64,000 bases of DNA from a candidate division TA06 bacterium (GTDB lineage Bacteria > Edwardsbacteria > AC1 > EtOH8). A program made the position numbers and the translations under genes. Shown in pieces: positions 52,142 through 61,012 of the stretch. The notes beneath the pieces were generated by a model that worked only from the letters and a program-made list of their open reading frames with translations, had not been told where the DNA came from and ran no database searches. The first letter of the stretch is position 1. Each line of letters opens with the position of its first letter. Location: NCBI GenBank assembly GCA_016235665.1, contig JACRJI010000011.1:119045-183044 (forward strand), read 5' to 3'.

Positions 52142-52645
52142 ATGCCCACCATTCAAATACGGCTCAATGAGATCGGGGACGCCCGGCGTTTTTACGAGAT
52201 ACTGAGCAACCCCAATTTCACCTATTTCAGCGCCAATCCAAAATCCGTGGAGGACGAGGAGAACTGGCTGCGGGCCAGCATCAAAGACATGGCCAACGGC
52301 CTGCAGTATAGCTACTCCATCCTGTGCGACGGCGAGGTCTGCGGGGGAGTTGGGGTCCGGATCAACGGCACCAGGAAGCACATCGGCGAGATCGGGTATT
52401 TCATCGAGGAAAAGCGCTGGGGACAGGGCATCGCCACCGAGGCGGTGCGGCTGTTGGAGCAGAAGTGTTTCCATGAGCTTAAGCTCAGCCGGATAGAGAT
52501 CCTGATGCAGCCGGAGAACGCCGCCAGCGAAAAGGTGGCGCTTAAGGCCGGGTATGTCAAAGAGGGACTGATGAAAAAGGTGGTGGAGGACAAGGAGCAC
52601 AGCGGAACGATGCACGATGTGTGTCTGTATGCCAAGGTGCTGTAG
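52142..52645 (+). CDS. GNAT-family acetyltransferase (RimJ/RimL type)
   Basis: 167 residues. Acetyltransferase_3 fold: IQIRLNEIGDARRFYEILSNPNF at the N-terminus, GGVGVRINGTRKHIGEIGYFIEEKRWGQGIATEAVRLL with the acetyl-CoA loop (RWGQGIATEA) and PENAASEKVALKAGYVKEG near the end. Probably acetylates a protein N-terminus or small amine. ATG 52142 chosen because upstream in-frame sequence is a repeat element. Confidence 0.88.
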   Translation: MPTIQIRLNEIGDARRFYEILSNPNFTYFSANPKSVEDEENWLRASIKDMANGLQYSYSILCDGEVCGGVGVRINGTRKHIGEIGYFIEEKRWGQGIATEAVRLLEQKCFHELKLSRIEILMQPENAASEKVALKAGYVKEGLMKKVVEDKEHSGTMHDVCLYAKVL

Positions 52646-52660
52646 GGATTAGAATCTATG

Positions 52661-52763
52661 AACTCATCCCCCATCCCCTTCTCTTGACAAGAGAAGGGGA
52701 GCAAGGCTTGCGCTGAGTGCTATACTGAGTATGTCGAAGTGCAAAGCCGAAGCGGGTTGAGTT
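52661..52763. repeat. Palindromic element family, copy E (with nested insert)
   Basis: AACTCATCCC start, inner CCCCTTCTCTT / AAGAGAAGGGG, and GGGTTGAGTT end. The right arm holds AGGCTTGCGCTGAG and GCCGAAGC blocks separated by ACTGAGTATGTCGAAGTG, a second dispersed motif that recurs alone near 54212. Confidence 0.75.
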
Positions 52764-52798
52764 TTCCAAATCAACTCATAACCAACCACGGAGACCCC

Positions 52799-54190
52799 AT
52801 GGCCATCAAGCTTTACAACACCATGACCCGGAAAAAAGAGGAATTCATCCCCTTAAAGCCCAACCAGGCCGGAATCTATGCCTGCGGGCCCACCGTCTAC
52901 AACTACGCCCACATCGGCAACCTGCGGACCTACGTGTTCGAGGACACTTTGCGCCGGATGTTCCAATACAACGGCTTTGCGCTCAACCACGTGATGAACA
53001 TCACCGATGTGGACGACAAGACCATCCGCGACTCCCGGAAAGAGGGCGTCAGCCTGAAGGAGTTGACGGAAAGATACACTGATTATTTCTTCGAGGATTT
53101 CAGGTCGCTGAACATCCAGCGGCCCGACGTCGTTTGCAAGGCCACCGAGCACATAAAGGAAATGGTGGACCTGGTGCAGCGGCTGTCCGACAAGGGATAC
53201 GCCTACAAAAGCGGGGACGGGGCCACCTACTTCAACATCGCCAAGTTTGCCGGCTACGGGAAACTTTCGGGCATCAGCCTGGAGGGACTCCAGGCCGGGG
53301 CCCGGGTGTCCAGCGACGAGTACGAGAAGGAGAGCCTTTTCGACTTTGCCCTTTGGAAGGCCTGGGACCAGAAGGACGGCGAGGTCTTCTGGGACTCGCC
53401 CTTCGGCAAGGGCCGTCCCGGATGGCACATCGAGTGCTCGGCCATGAGCACCAAGTACCTGGGCGAGACCTTTGACATCCATGTAGGGGCGGTAGACCTG
53501 ATCTTTCCCCACCACGAGAACGAGATCGCCCAGACCGAGGCGGCCACCGGCAAGCCCTGGGTGCGGTGCTGGATGCACGCCGAGCACCTTTTGGTGGACG
53601 GGGGCAAGATGTCCAAATCGCTGAACAACTTTTTCCGGGTGATGGACCTTAAGGAAAAGGGATACGATCCCCTGGCTTACCGCTATTTCTGCTTTACCGG
53701 GCACTACCGCTCGCAATTGAACTTCACCTGGGAATCACTGACCGCGGCCCAGCGGGCGCTGGAGAATCTGAGAACTGAGATAGCTAAGCTAAGGGCGGAC
53801 CCCACCCTTAATCCCTCCCCTCGAGGGGAGGGCGGGGGAGAGGTTTCCTTCAAGCAAAGATTCTTGGAGGCCATCAACGACGACCTGAACCTGCCCCAGG
53901 CTTTGGCGGTCTTATGGGACACGGTGAAGTCCCCGGATCTCAGTCCCGCCCAAAAACTGGCGCTGATCGGCGATTACGACCGGGTGCTGGGCCTGAACCT
54001 GTTGGACAGCAAGAAAGACTCGGGTCTTCCCGCGGAGGTGGAAAACCTCCTGCAGAAGCGCAAAGAGGCCCGGGCCGCCAAGGACTGGGCCGGCTCGGAC
54101 GCCATCAGGGGACAGATCCTGGCCCTGGGCTACGTGGTGGAGGACGGCAAGGGCGGGCAGACGGTAAGGGAGAAGAAGTTCGGGGAGTGA
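52799..54190 (+). CDS. cysS: Cysteinyl-tRNA synthetase
   Basis: 463 residues, class I synthetase. CGPTVYNYAHIGNLRTYVFEDTL holds the HIGN form of the HIGH motif and the first zinc Cys. HIECSAMS and HHENEIAQ supply further zinc ligands, and KMSKSLNNFF is the KMSKS loop. GGAG lies 6 bp before ATG 52799. After ELRTEIAKLRA the protein carries DPTLNPSPRGEGGGEV (residues 334-349), encoded by a palindromic element (53798-53846) also found between genes. It sits in the variable helical linker, so function is probably kept. Confidence 0.95.
   Translation: MAIKLYNTMTRKKEEFIPLKPNQAGIYACGPTVYNYAHIGNLRTYVFEDTLRRMFQYNGFALNHVMNITDVDDKTIRDSRKEGVSLKELTERYTDYFFEDFRSLNIQRPDVVCKATEHIKEMVDLVQRLSDKGYAYKSGDGATYFNIAKFAGYGKLSGISLEGLQAGARVSSDEYEKESLFDFALWKAWDQKDGEVFWDSPFGKGRPGWHIECSAMSTKYLGETFDIHVGAVDLIFPHHENEIAQTEAATGKPWVRCWMHAEHLLVDGGKMSKSLNNFFRVMDLKEKGYDPLAYRYFCFTGHYRSQLNFTWESLTAAQRALENLRTEIAKLRADPTLNPSPRGEGGGEVSFKQRFLEAINDDLNLPQALAVLWDTVKSPDLSPAQKLALIGDYDRVLGLNLLDSKKDSGLPAEVENLLQKRKEARAAKDWAGSDAIRGQILALGYVVEDGKGGQTVREKKFGE
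53798..53846. repeat. Palindromic element (CCTC subtype), copy J, inserted in frame in cysS
   Basis: The core CCCTCCCCTCGAGGGGAGGG (53813-53832) is identical to 13418-13437, with similar flanks CCCACCCTTAA and GGGGGAGAGGTT. About 48 bp, frame preserved. Confidence 0.9.
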
Positions 54191-54328
54191 TGCCATTTCT
54201 CGCCACAGAGCGTTGCACTGAGTTTATCGAAGTGACGCAGAGACACAGAGCGGTCATTGCGAAATCACGTCATGCCTGGCTAAGGAAGCAATCGCTGTAA
54301 AACTGTATTGTCTGTCCGCCTTTATCGC

Positions 54329-54357
54329 TTGACAACTCCGGGCTTTTGCGGTAAAAT
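54329..54357 (+). promoter_or_regulatory. Sigma70-like promoter of yebC-ruvC-ruvA
   Basis: TTGACA (54329-54334), 17-bp spacer, TAAAAT (54352-54357); nearest to consensus of all in this window. Confidence 0.75.
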
Positions 54358-54435
54358 CATAGTTTATCAACCAATTACGGCAACAATCATAAGTAATTTA
54401 TCTTCAAATCTTTGATATACGGAGGTTAAAATAAA

Positions 54436-55185
54436 ATGTCCGGACATTCCAAATGGGCCACTATCAAGCGCAAAAAGGCCGGCATTGACGCCGCCCGTGG
54501 GCAGGCCTTTACCCGGCTGATCAAGGAAATAACCATCGCCGCCCGCAACGGCGGCGGAGATCCCAACATGAACCCCCGCCTGCGCACCGCCATCCTGGCC
54601 GCCAAGGGCGCCAACATGCCGGCCGACAACATCGACCGGGCCATCAAAAAGGGCACCGGCGAGCTGGAGGGAGTGGTCTACGAAGAGGTGACCTACGAAG
54701 GCTACGGCCCCAACGGGGTGGCGGTGATGCTGGACACGGTCACCGACAACAAGAACCGCACCGCTTCGGAACTGCGCCATCTGCTGGCCAAGAACGGCGG
54801 CAACATGGGCTCCCAGGGCTGTGTGTCCTGGATGTTCGAAACCAAGGGGCTGATCTCGGTGGATTCCTCGGTTACCGACGAGGATACCCTGATGTCGATA
54901 GCCCTGGACGCCGGGGCCGATGATGTCCGGCCCGAGGAAGGTTCGTTCGAGATCCTGACCACCCCGGCCGCCTTTGAAGCGGTCAAAAAGGCCCTGGAGG
55001 ACAAGAAGATCCCGGTGATCTCGGCCGAGGTCACCAAGCTGCCCCAGAACACGGTCCAGCTGGACTTCAGCCAGGCCACCACCATGATGAAGCTGATGGA
55101 CGCGCTGGAGGAATTCGACGACACCCAGAAGGTCTACAGCAACTTTGACATCCCGGCCGACGTGATGGCCAAGCTGGATAAGTAA
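54436..55185 (+). CDS. yebC: YebC/PmpR-family regulator (TACO1-type translation factor)
   Basis: 249 residues. N-terminus MSGHSKWATIKRKKAGIDAARGQAFTRLIKEI, then NPRLRTAILAAKGANMPADNIDRAIKKG and YEEVTYEGYGPNGVAVM, all invariant in the family. Members bind DNA as regulators or relieve ribosome stalling at proline stretches. The position before ruvC and ruvA is the classic gene order. ACGGAGG precedes the ATG. Confidence 0.95.
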   Translation: MSGHSKWATIKRKKAGIDAARGQAFTRLIKEITIAARNGGGDPNMNPRLRTAILAAKGANMPADNIDRAIKKGTGELEGVVYEEVTYEGYGPNGVAVMLDTVTDNKNRTASELRHLLAKNGGNMGSQGCVSWMFETKGLISVDSSVTDEDTLMSIALDAGADDVRPEEGSFEILTTPAAFEAVKKALEDKKIPVISAEVTKLPQNTVQLDFSQATTMMKLMDALEEFDDTQKVYSNFDIPADVMAKLDK

Positions 55186-55196
55186 AAATATTTTTA

Positions 55197-55292
55197 ACCA
55201 CAAAGGCACTAAGACACCAAAACGCATCCACGTTTAACGTTATTACGTAATAACGGTTTTACGGTTATTTAGAGCCTTGGTGTCTTAGTGGT
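55197..55292. repeat. Long inverted repeat (ACCACAAAGGCACTAAGACACC type)
   Basis: Left ACCACAAAGGCACTAAGACA (from 55197), right TTGGTGTCTTAGTGGT (to 55292), with a perfect 18-bp palindrome CGTTATTACGTAATAACG (55238-55255) between. It lies between yebC and ruvC within what is otherwise an operon. Confidence 0.75.
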
Positions 55293-55297
55293 AAAAT

Positions 55298-55798
55298 ATG
55301 GTGATCCTCGGCATAGATCCCGGAAGCCATAAAACTGGGTACGGCCTGATAGAATGCGGCGGTAGCCAAAGCAAGGTAATAGCCCTCGGGTGCCTAAAGG
55401 CACGGCCGGGGGCTTCCCTTTCGGCCCGCCTGCTGACCATCCACCAGGGATTGAGCGGGATCATCCAAAAATACCGGCCCCAGGAAGCGGCGGTGGAGGC
55501 CACCTTTTACGGCAAGAACGTCCATAGCGCGCTGGTGATGGGCCACGCCAGGGGCGTCTGCCTGCTGGCGGTGGAACAGTCCGGCTGCAGACTTTTTGAG
55601 TATTCTCCGCTGGAGGTCAAGAAGGCCGTGGTGGGGCAGGGCCGGGCCGGAAAGGGCCAGGTGGGCTTCATGGTCCGGGCGCTGCTAGGTTTGAAGGTCA
55701 ATCCACAGGAGGATGAGGCCGACGCTTTGGCGGTGGCGATGTGCCACATTCAACGCAGGCAATTTGCGGCCAAGGTAAAGGCCGTGGCAAAAGTTTGA
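55298..55798 (+). CDS. ruvC: Holliday junction resolvase RuvC
   Basis: 166 residues, RNase H fold. Acidic catalytic residues in ILGIDPGSHKTGYG (Asp7), AVEATFYGKN (Glu) and EDEADALAVAMCH (Asp/Asp). It cuts Holliday junctions symmetrically after RuvAB branch migration. It ends 32 bp before the ruvA start. Confidence 0.95.
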   Translation: MVILGIDPGSHKTGYGLIECGGSQSKVIALGCLKARPGASLSARLLTIHQGLSGIIQKYRPQEAAVEATFYGKNVHSALVMGHARGVCLLAVEQSGCRLFEYSPLEVKKAVVGQGRAGKGQVGFMVRALLGLKVNPQEDEADALAVAMCHIQRRQFAAKVKAVAKV

Positions 55799-55830
55799 AA
55801 TGTTGGAAACTGTTTGAAAGGTTTGAAACG

Positions 55831-56421
55831 TTGTACCATCACATCAAAGGGACCCTGACCCACAAACACCCGGCCGAGGCGGTGCTGGAAGCCAACGGGG
55901 TGGGTTACCAGATCAGCATCTCCCTGAACACCTTTGAAAAACTGCCGGAGGCCGGCAACCAGGCCAAGCTGCTGACCTACCTGCACGTCAAGGAGGATGT
56001 GCTGCAGCTGTTCGGTTTCAGCGATGACAAGGAGCGCAAGGTCTTCAGGATACTGATCGGTATCTCGGGCATCGGGCCCAAGCTGGCGCTGACCCTGCTT
56101 TCGCATATGGCGCCAAGCGACCTGGAGCAGGCGGTGGCCAACCAGGACATGACCATGCTGACTGCGATTTCCGGGATCGGCAAGAAGACGGCCGAGCGGC
56201 TTTTGGTGGAGCTTAAGGGCAAGATCGCCGAGGCGGTGGTGGAGGGTTTGCCGAGCATCAAAGGACAGGGGACAGGGGCCGGGGACCCGGTCATTGAGGC
56301 TTTAATGACGCTGGGTCTGAATTTCGCCGAGGCCAAGGGCGCACTGGACAAGGCCAAGGCCAAGCTGGGGGACAAGGCTCCGGTGGAGCAGTTAATCAGA
56401 GAAGCTTTGAAAGGGAAGTAA
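55831..56421 (+). CDS. ruvA: Holliday junction branch-migration protein RuvA
   Basis: 196 residues. OB domain (about 1-65: LYHHIKGTLTHK, GVGYQISIS), two helix-hairpin-helix motifs (LIGISGIGPKLALTLL and LTAISGIGKKTAERLLVEL) and a C-terminal UBA-like domain that contacts RuvB (EALMTLGLNFAEAKGAL). No ATG exists; TTG 55831 is chosen because it gives the canonical N-terminus and has GAAAGG 9 bp upstream. The ruvC-ruvA gap contains a GTTTGAAA(C/T)GTTGGAAA repeat, also found after guaB. Confidence 0.93.
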   Translation: MYHHIKGTLTHKHPAEAVLEANGVGYQISISLNTFEKLPEAGNQAKLLTYLHVKEDVLQLFGFSDDKERKVFRILIGISGIGPKLALTLLSHMAPSDLEQAVANQDMTMLTAISGIGKKTAERLLVELKGKIAEAVVEGLPSIKGQGTGAGDPVIEALMTLGLNFAEAKGALDKAKAKLGDKAPVEQLIREALKGK

Positions 56422-56430
56422 AAAGGAATC

Positions 56431-58584
56431 ATGCAACAGTACACTGCAAAAATCGCGGGCTTGACCCAGAAATTCAACCCAGTGGAGTATTTCAAGGAAT
56501 TCAATTTCGAAGAATACCTGAAGTTCGACCTCAAGAACATCAAGGGCGACCTGCTGGGCGGGCTGACCTCGGCCATCGTGGCCCTGCCCCTGGCCCTGGG
56601 CTTCGGCATCCTGGCAACAAACGGGGACCCGAGGGGGGCGGTAGCCGGGCTCTACGGCGCCATCTTCACCGGCATCCTGGCCTCGCTGTTCGGCGGCACC
56701 AGCCAGCAGATCACCGGCCCCACCGGCGGGATGACCGTGGTGCTGACCGAGGTCTTTGTGGAGGTCAGCCGGAGCGGCAATTATCAGACCGCTTTAAGCG
56801 CCCTGCTTTTAGCCTGCCTGATAGCCGGGATAATACAGATAGCCTTCGGGCTTTTCAAGCTGGGCCGCTTCGTCAGTTTTGTGCCCCAGCCGGTGATAGT
56901 GGGCTTCACCAACGGCATCGCCATCCTGATCTTTCTGCAGCAGCTTAAGACCTTTGCCGCGGCCCCGCTGGTGGCGGCCATCACCATCGGTTTCATCGTG
57001 CTGACCCCGATGTTTAACAAGTCGCTGCCCAAGCTGTTCATCGGCCTGGTGCTGGGATCGCTGGTGGCGTATTTCTTCGCCTCGCACTACGCTCTTTTCA
57101 ATATAGGTTTCAACTGGCAGGGATTCTCCTTTTATGACGCCGGCGGCTTGAAATTGGTGGGCGAGATCCCCCGGTCACTGCAGTTGCCTTCGTGGCCCAC
57201 CGCTTCGCTGGCCGCCTGGCGCAAGGCCATTCCGGCCGGGTTCACCATCGCCATCCTGGGATGCCTGGAGACCCTTTTGGCCAGCGTGGTGGTGGACACC
57301 GTCACCAACACCGAGCACAACAGCAACCGGGAGCTGGTGGGACAGGGCATAGGCAATTCCCTGGCTGCGCTTTTCGGCGGCATCGCCGGGACCGGGGCCA
57401 TCGTCCGGACCACCATCAACATCCGCTCCGGGGGCGTCTCAAAACTTTCCGGCGTCATCTGCGGGCTGTTTCTGCTGATGGTGGTTCTGTTCCTGGCCCC
57501 CGTCGCCGGTTTTATCCCCCTGGCGGCCCTGGCCGGGGTGCTGATGATGGCGGCCATCGGGATGTTCGAGTGGGAGCCGCTGAAGATGATCCCCAAGACC
57601 CCGGCCGCCGATTCGCTGGTGATGGTGACCACCATGCTGGTGACGGTCTTTGCCGACCTGATCTCCGCCGTGCTGATAGGGATGGTGCTGGCCACCATGC
57701 TCTTTTTAAACCGGATGAGCAAGCTGGGGGTGATCCCCCGGACCGAGTCAGAGCTGAAGGGCCTGTCGCCGGAGACCAAAGAGATCATGAAAAAGCAGAA
57801 GATAGCGGTCTTTAACATAGAGGGCCCGCTGTTCTTCGGGGCGGTCAAGACCTTTTCCCGGGAGCTGACCCAGGCCTCGCCCGATACCCTGATCCTGGAC
57901 ATGAAGAACGTCCCGGTGCTGGACCTCTCCGGGGCCCAGGCCATCGAGAACGTGGTCAGCAGAATGAAGGCCAAGAAGAAACGGGTGATCCTGTCAGGTC
58001 TTCGACCTGAAGTAAGGCAGGTGCTGCACCAGCTGGAGATCATCCAGAAGATAGGCGCCGACAGTTTCCCCGACGATCTTTACAAGGCCGTGGACTATGC
58101 GGTCTCGCTTTCCCAGAATATTCAGCCCAGCCTGGCCGATTACTTTAAGGACGACCTGGTGATCATTGACGCCGAGGCCGGTTCAAAGGAGGAGCTGTTT
58201 GAAGACGCGGCCCAGAAGGCCCTGCAGGCTGGTTATGTCTACGACAAAGAAGCATTTTTGCAGAACCTGTGGCACCGGGAGAACGACTCGCCCACCAGCC
58301 TGGGCCACGGGGTGGCCATCCCGCATTCCCGCTCCGGCGCGGCCTCGGACGAGATAGTGGTGATATTCATCAAACTTAAAAAGGCCATCGCCGGCTACGA
58401 CGGCATAGACGGCCAGCCGGTGAAACTTATTCTGATGATCTCGGCCGGGGACAATGTAAACGGTTATCTCAAGGTCTTAAAGCTGATCACCCTGGCGGTG
58501 GGCCGGGAGGAGCCAAGGCAGAGGCTGTTGGAGTCTAAGAGCGTGGAGGAGGTGCTTGATGTGTTTAAGGGGATCAAGGAGTAG
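56431..58584 (+). CDS. SulP (SLC26) anion transporter fused to STAS and PTS EIIA domains
   Basis: 717 residues. Residues about 40-430 form the SulP membrane domain (GGLTSAIVALPLALGFGI, TGPTGGMTVVL, FTNGIAILIFL, AGTGAIVRTTINIRSGG). Residues about 450-560 are a STAS domain (VFNIEGPLFFGAVKTF, ILDMKNVPVLDLSGAQAI). Residues about 568-717 are a complete EIIA of the fructose/nitrogen type with phospho-acceptor His632 in GVAIPHSRS. It probably carries bicarbonate or sulfate, with gating set by PTS phosphorylation. The combination is uncommon. It sits between ruvA and ruvB, 9 bp after ruvA. Confidence 0.88.
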   Translation: MQQYTAKIAGLTQKFNPVEYFKEFNFEEYLKFDLKNIKGDLLGGLTSAIVALPLALGFGILATNGDPRGAVAGLYGAIFTGILASLFGGTSQQITGPTGGMTVVLTEVFVEVSRSGNYQTALSALLLACLIAGIIQIAFGLFKLGRFVSFVPQPVIVGFTNGIAILIFLQQLKTFAAAPLVAAITIGFIVLTPMFNKSLPKLFIGLVLGSLVAYFFASHYALFNIGFNWQGFSFYDAGGLKLVGEIPRSLQLPSWPTASLAAWRKAIPAGFTIAILGCLETLLASVVVDTVTNTEHNSNRELVGQGIGNSLAALFGGIAGTGAIVRTTINIRSGGVSKLSGVICGLFLLMVVLFLAPVAGFIPLAALAGVLMMAAIGMFEWEPLKMIPKTPAADSLVMVTTMLVTVFADLISAVLIGMVLATMLFLNRMSKLGVIPRTESELKGLSPETKEIMKKQKIAVFNIEGPLFFGAVKTFSRELTQASPDTLILDMKNVPVLDLSGAQAIENVVSRMKAKKKRVILSGLRPEVRQVLHQLEIIQKIGADSFPDDLYKAVDYAVSLSQNIQPSLADYFKDDLVIIDAEAGSKEELFEDAAQKALQAGYVYDKEAFLQNLWHRENDSPTSLGHGVAIPHSRSGAASDEIVVIFIKLKKAIAGYDGIDGQPVKLILMISAGDNVNGYLKVLKLITLAVGREEPRQRLLESKSVEEVLDVFKGIKE

Positions 58585-58592
58585 AAACAGGG

Positions 58593-58647
58593 AACTCATC
58601 CCCCGTCCCCTTCTCTTTTTAAGAGAAGGGGAGATAGGAGTTGAGTT
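58593..58647. repeat. Palindromic element family, copy F
   Basis: AACTCATCCCC start, CCCCTTCTCTT / AAGAGAAGGGG inner arms, GAGTTGAGTT end, 9 bp after the SulP stop. Confidence 0.85.
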
Positions 58648-58705
58648 CATGACTGTAAACGTTCACAACCAGATTTTATGTATGATTAGAGATAAAAGAA
58701 CTGCT

Positions 58706-59893
58706 ATGCAAAAGAAAATATCTGTTCATATTATACTTTGGACAGTTGCCCTCTCGATAATTCCGGTTAAGTATTCATTCGCTGAATCTAAAACCTTCGT
58801 TCGCGAATACACCTACCAGGCCGGAGAATACGACAGCCGGCTGACCTGCCGGGCCATTGCCATGACCGAGGCCAAACGCCTGCTTTTGGAGGAACTGGGA
58901 ACATTTCTCAAAAGCTCCACCACCGTCCAGAACGGCATGGTGGTCAGCGACGACGTCTCCATCTTCACTGCCGGGGCCGTCCAGACCAGGCTGGTCGAGG
59001 AAAAATGGGACGGGGCCCAGTATTGGATAAAGGTCCAGATGGACGCCGACCCGGACAGCGTGGACCTGGCGGTCAAACGTTTGCGGGAGGATCAGAACAA
59101 GACGGCCGAGCTGGAAGCTCTAAGACAAAAGACGGACCAGGCCTTAAAAGAGATCGCCCAACTTAACCAGCAATTGTCCCAGGCTTCATCCCAGGCTTCC
59201 AAATTCTCCGACCAGATCAAGTACCTGGAGAATGCCCGCCAGCTCTCGGCCTCGGAACTGAGCCAGCAGGGCATGGCGGCCCTGATGAACAATGACCATA
59301 CTGGCGCGCTTCTGGCCTACAGCAAAGCGCTGGAGCTGGATCCGCTCAACGGCACGAACCTGGTCAACCGGGGCATCGCCTACGCCCGGGCCGGAGATCT
59401 TCAGAAGGCGGTGAATGATTACGACCAAGCCGCCAAGACTATGTCCGGGGACCACCGTCTGTACTACAACCGGGGGATCGCCTTTTATGGTTTGAAGCAA
59501 TATGCCAAGGCTTTGAAGAATTTCAACCAGGCCATTCTGCTGAAGCCTGACCACTCAAAGTCCTTCTATAACCGAGCGCTGGTTTACGAGGCTCTAAAAA
59601 ACAATAAATCGGCTCTATTGGATTACAGCAAGGCGATCAAGCTTGATACAACCGACATTCAGGCCTACAACAACCGGGGAGCGGTTTACCTGCAGCAAAA
59701 GCTTTACGCTAAGGCCATTTCTGATTTCAACAGAATGATAGAGTTGGATCCGGCCTTCAGCGACGCCTACCTGAACCGGGCCGGGGTCTATGCAATAAAG
59801 GGCGACATGGCGGCGGCCCTGGCGGATGCCAAGAAGGCGGCGGAGCTGGAGAACGAAGAGGCCAAGCTGCTGCTGGAAAGATTGGAACGTTAA
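58706..59893 (+). CDS. Exported TPR protein
   Basis: 395 residues. Signal peptide MQKKISVHIILWTVALSIIP to about Ala27, an N-terminal domain (about 28-120: REYTYQAGEYDSRLTCRAIAMTEAKRLLLEELG) resembling exported proteins with an LPP20/curli-assembly-like fold, a coiled coil (about 130-180) and at least six TPRs (180-395: LVNRGIAYARAGDLQKAV, YYNRGIAFYGLKQYAKAL, and similar). ATG 58706 gives the best signal peptide; an earlier in-frame start would translate the palindromic element. Function unknown. Confidence 0.75.
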   Translation: MQKKISVHIILWTVALSIIPVKYSFAESKTFVREYTYQAGEYDSRLTCRAIAMTEAKRLLLEELGTFLKSSTTVQNGMVVSDDVSIFTAGAVQTRLVEEKWDGAQYWIKVQMDADPDSVDLAVKRLREDQNKTAELEALRQKTDQALKEIAQLNQQLSQASSQASKFSDQIKYLENARQLSASELSQQGMAALMNNDHTGALLAYSKALELDPLNGTNLVNRGIAYARAGDLQKAVNDYDQAAKTMSGDHRLYYNRGIAFYGLKQYAKALKNFNQAILLKPDHSKSFYNRALVYEALKNNKSALLDYSKAIKLDTTDIQAYNNRGAVYLQQKLYAKAISDFNRMIELDPAFSDAYLNRAGVYAIKGDMAAALADAKKAAELENEEAKLLLERLER

Positions 59894-59984
59894 CCACCAA
59901 GGCACAAAGGCACAAATGGTATTTCCCATTTCTTTTTTATTTAATTTGGTTTGGTGTCTTAGTGTCTTTGTGGTAAAAATATTA
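59893..59984. repeat. Long inverted repeat (ACCACCAAGGCACAAAGGCAC type)
   Basis: Left ACCACCAAGGCACAAAGGCA, right TTGGTGTCTTAGTGTCTTTG and TGGT. Same family as 55197-55292 and 37844-37952. Confidence 0.7.
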
Positions 59985-59995
59985 AGAAAAAATAT

Positions 59996-61012
59996 ATGAC
60001 AGACAAAATCACCATACCCGATATCCTGGAAGGCGATCTGGAGTTCGACAGCTCGGTCCGGCCCCAAAACTTCGGCGATTTCGTGGGCCAGGACAAGATC
60101 AAGAGCAACCTCAAGGTCTTCATCCAGGCGGCCCAGGGCAGGGGCGAGGCCATAGACCATATGCTGTTCTGCGGGCCGCCGGGCCTGGGCAAGACCACTT
60201 TGGCCCACATCATCGCCAACGAGATGGGGGTCCAGATCAAGGCCACCACCGGCCCGGTGCTGGAGCGCCCGGCCGACCTGGCCGGGATCCTGACCAACCT
60301 CCAGGAGCATGACGTGCTGTTCATAGACGAGATCCACCGCATCAACCGGATGGTGGAGGAGTACATCTACCCGGCCATGGAGGATTATTGCCTGGACATC
60401 ATGATTGACAAGGGGCCCAGCGCCCGCTCGGTGCGGCTTAACCTTCCCAAGTTCACCCTGATCGGGGCCACCACCCGGGCCGGCCTTTTGACCGCGCCGA
60501 TGCGGGCCCGCTTCGGGATGATCAACCGGCTGGATTACTATACCCATGCCAACCTGGAACAGATCATCACCCGCTCGGCCCAGATACTGAAAGTTGATAT
60601 CACCGAGAAAGGGGCGAAAGAGATCGCCAAGCGCTCCCGTGGAACGCCCCGGGTGGCCAACCGCCTGCTGCGCCGGGTGCGGGACTTTGCCCAGGTGGAG
60701 TCGGACGGGAAGATCACCGACCAGGTGGCCGACTCTGCTCTATTACGGTTGGAAGTGGACGCCCTGGGCCTGGACGACATGGACAAAAGGATACTGGAGG
60801 CCATCATCAAGAAGTTCAACGGCGGGCCGGTGGGCCTGAACACTTTGGCGGTGGCGGTAAGCGAGGAGGCCGATACGCTGGAAGAAGTTTATGAGCCGTA
60901 TCTGATCCAGGAAGGTTTTCTCAAGCGCACGCCAAGAGGGCGGGAGGCCACGGACCTGGCGTACCGGCATCTGGGGCTAACACCAACCAATAAACAAACA
61001 ACCATCATATGA
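59996..61012 (+). CDS. ruvB: Holliday junction branch-migration helicase RuvB
   Basis: 338 residues, AAA+ hexameric motor. [18 protein letters not shown], Walker [18 protein letters not shown], Walker [24 protein letters not shown], sensor [18 protein letters not shown] and C-terminal winged helix [24 protein letters not shown]. Separated from ruvA by the SulP fusion and a TPR gene, so the ruvCAB operon is split. Overlaps the first patatin by 4 bp (ATGA). Confidence 0.97.
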   Translation: MTDKITIPDILEGDLEFDSSVRPQNFGDFVGQDKIKSNLKVFIQAAQGRGEAIDHMLFCGPPGLGKTTLAHIIANEMGVQIKATTGPVLERPADLAGILTNLQEHDVLFIDEIHRINRMVEEYIYPAMEDYCLDIMIDKGPSARSVRLNLPKFTLIGATTRAGLLTAPMRARFGMINRLDYYTHANLEQIITRSAQILKVDITEKGAKEIAKRSRGTPRVANRLLRRVRDFAQVESDGKITDQVADSALLRLEVDALGLDDMDKRILEAIIKKFNGGPVGLNTLAVAVSEEADTLEEVYEPYLIQEGFLKRTPRGREATDLAYRHLGLTPTNKQTTII

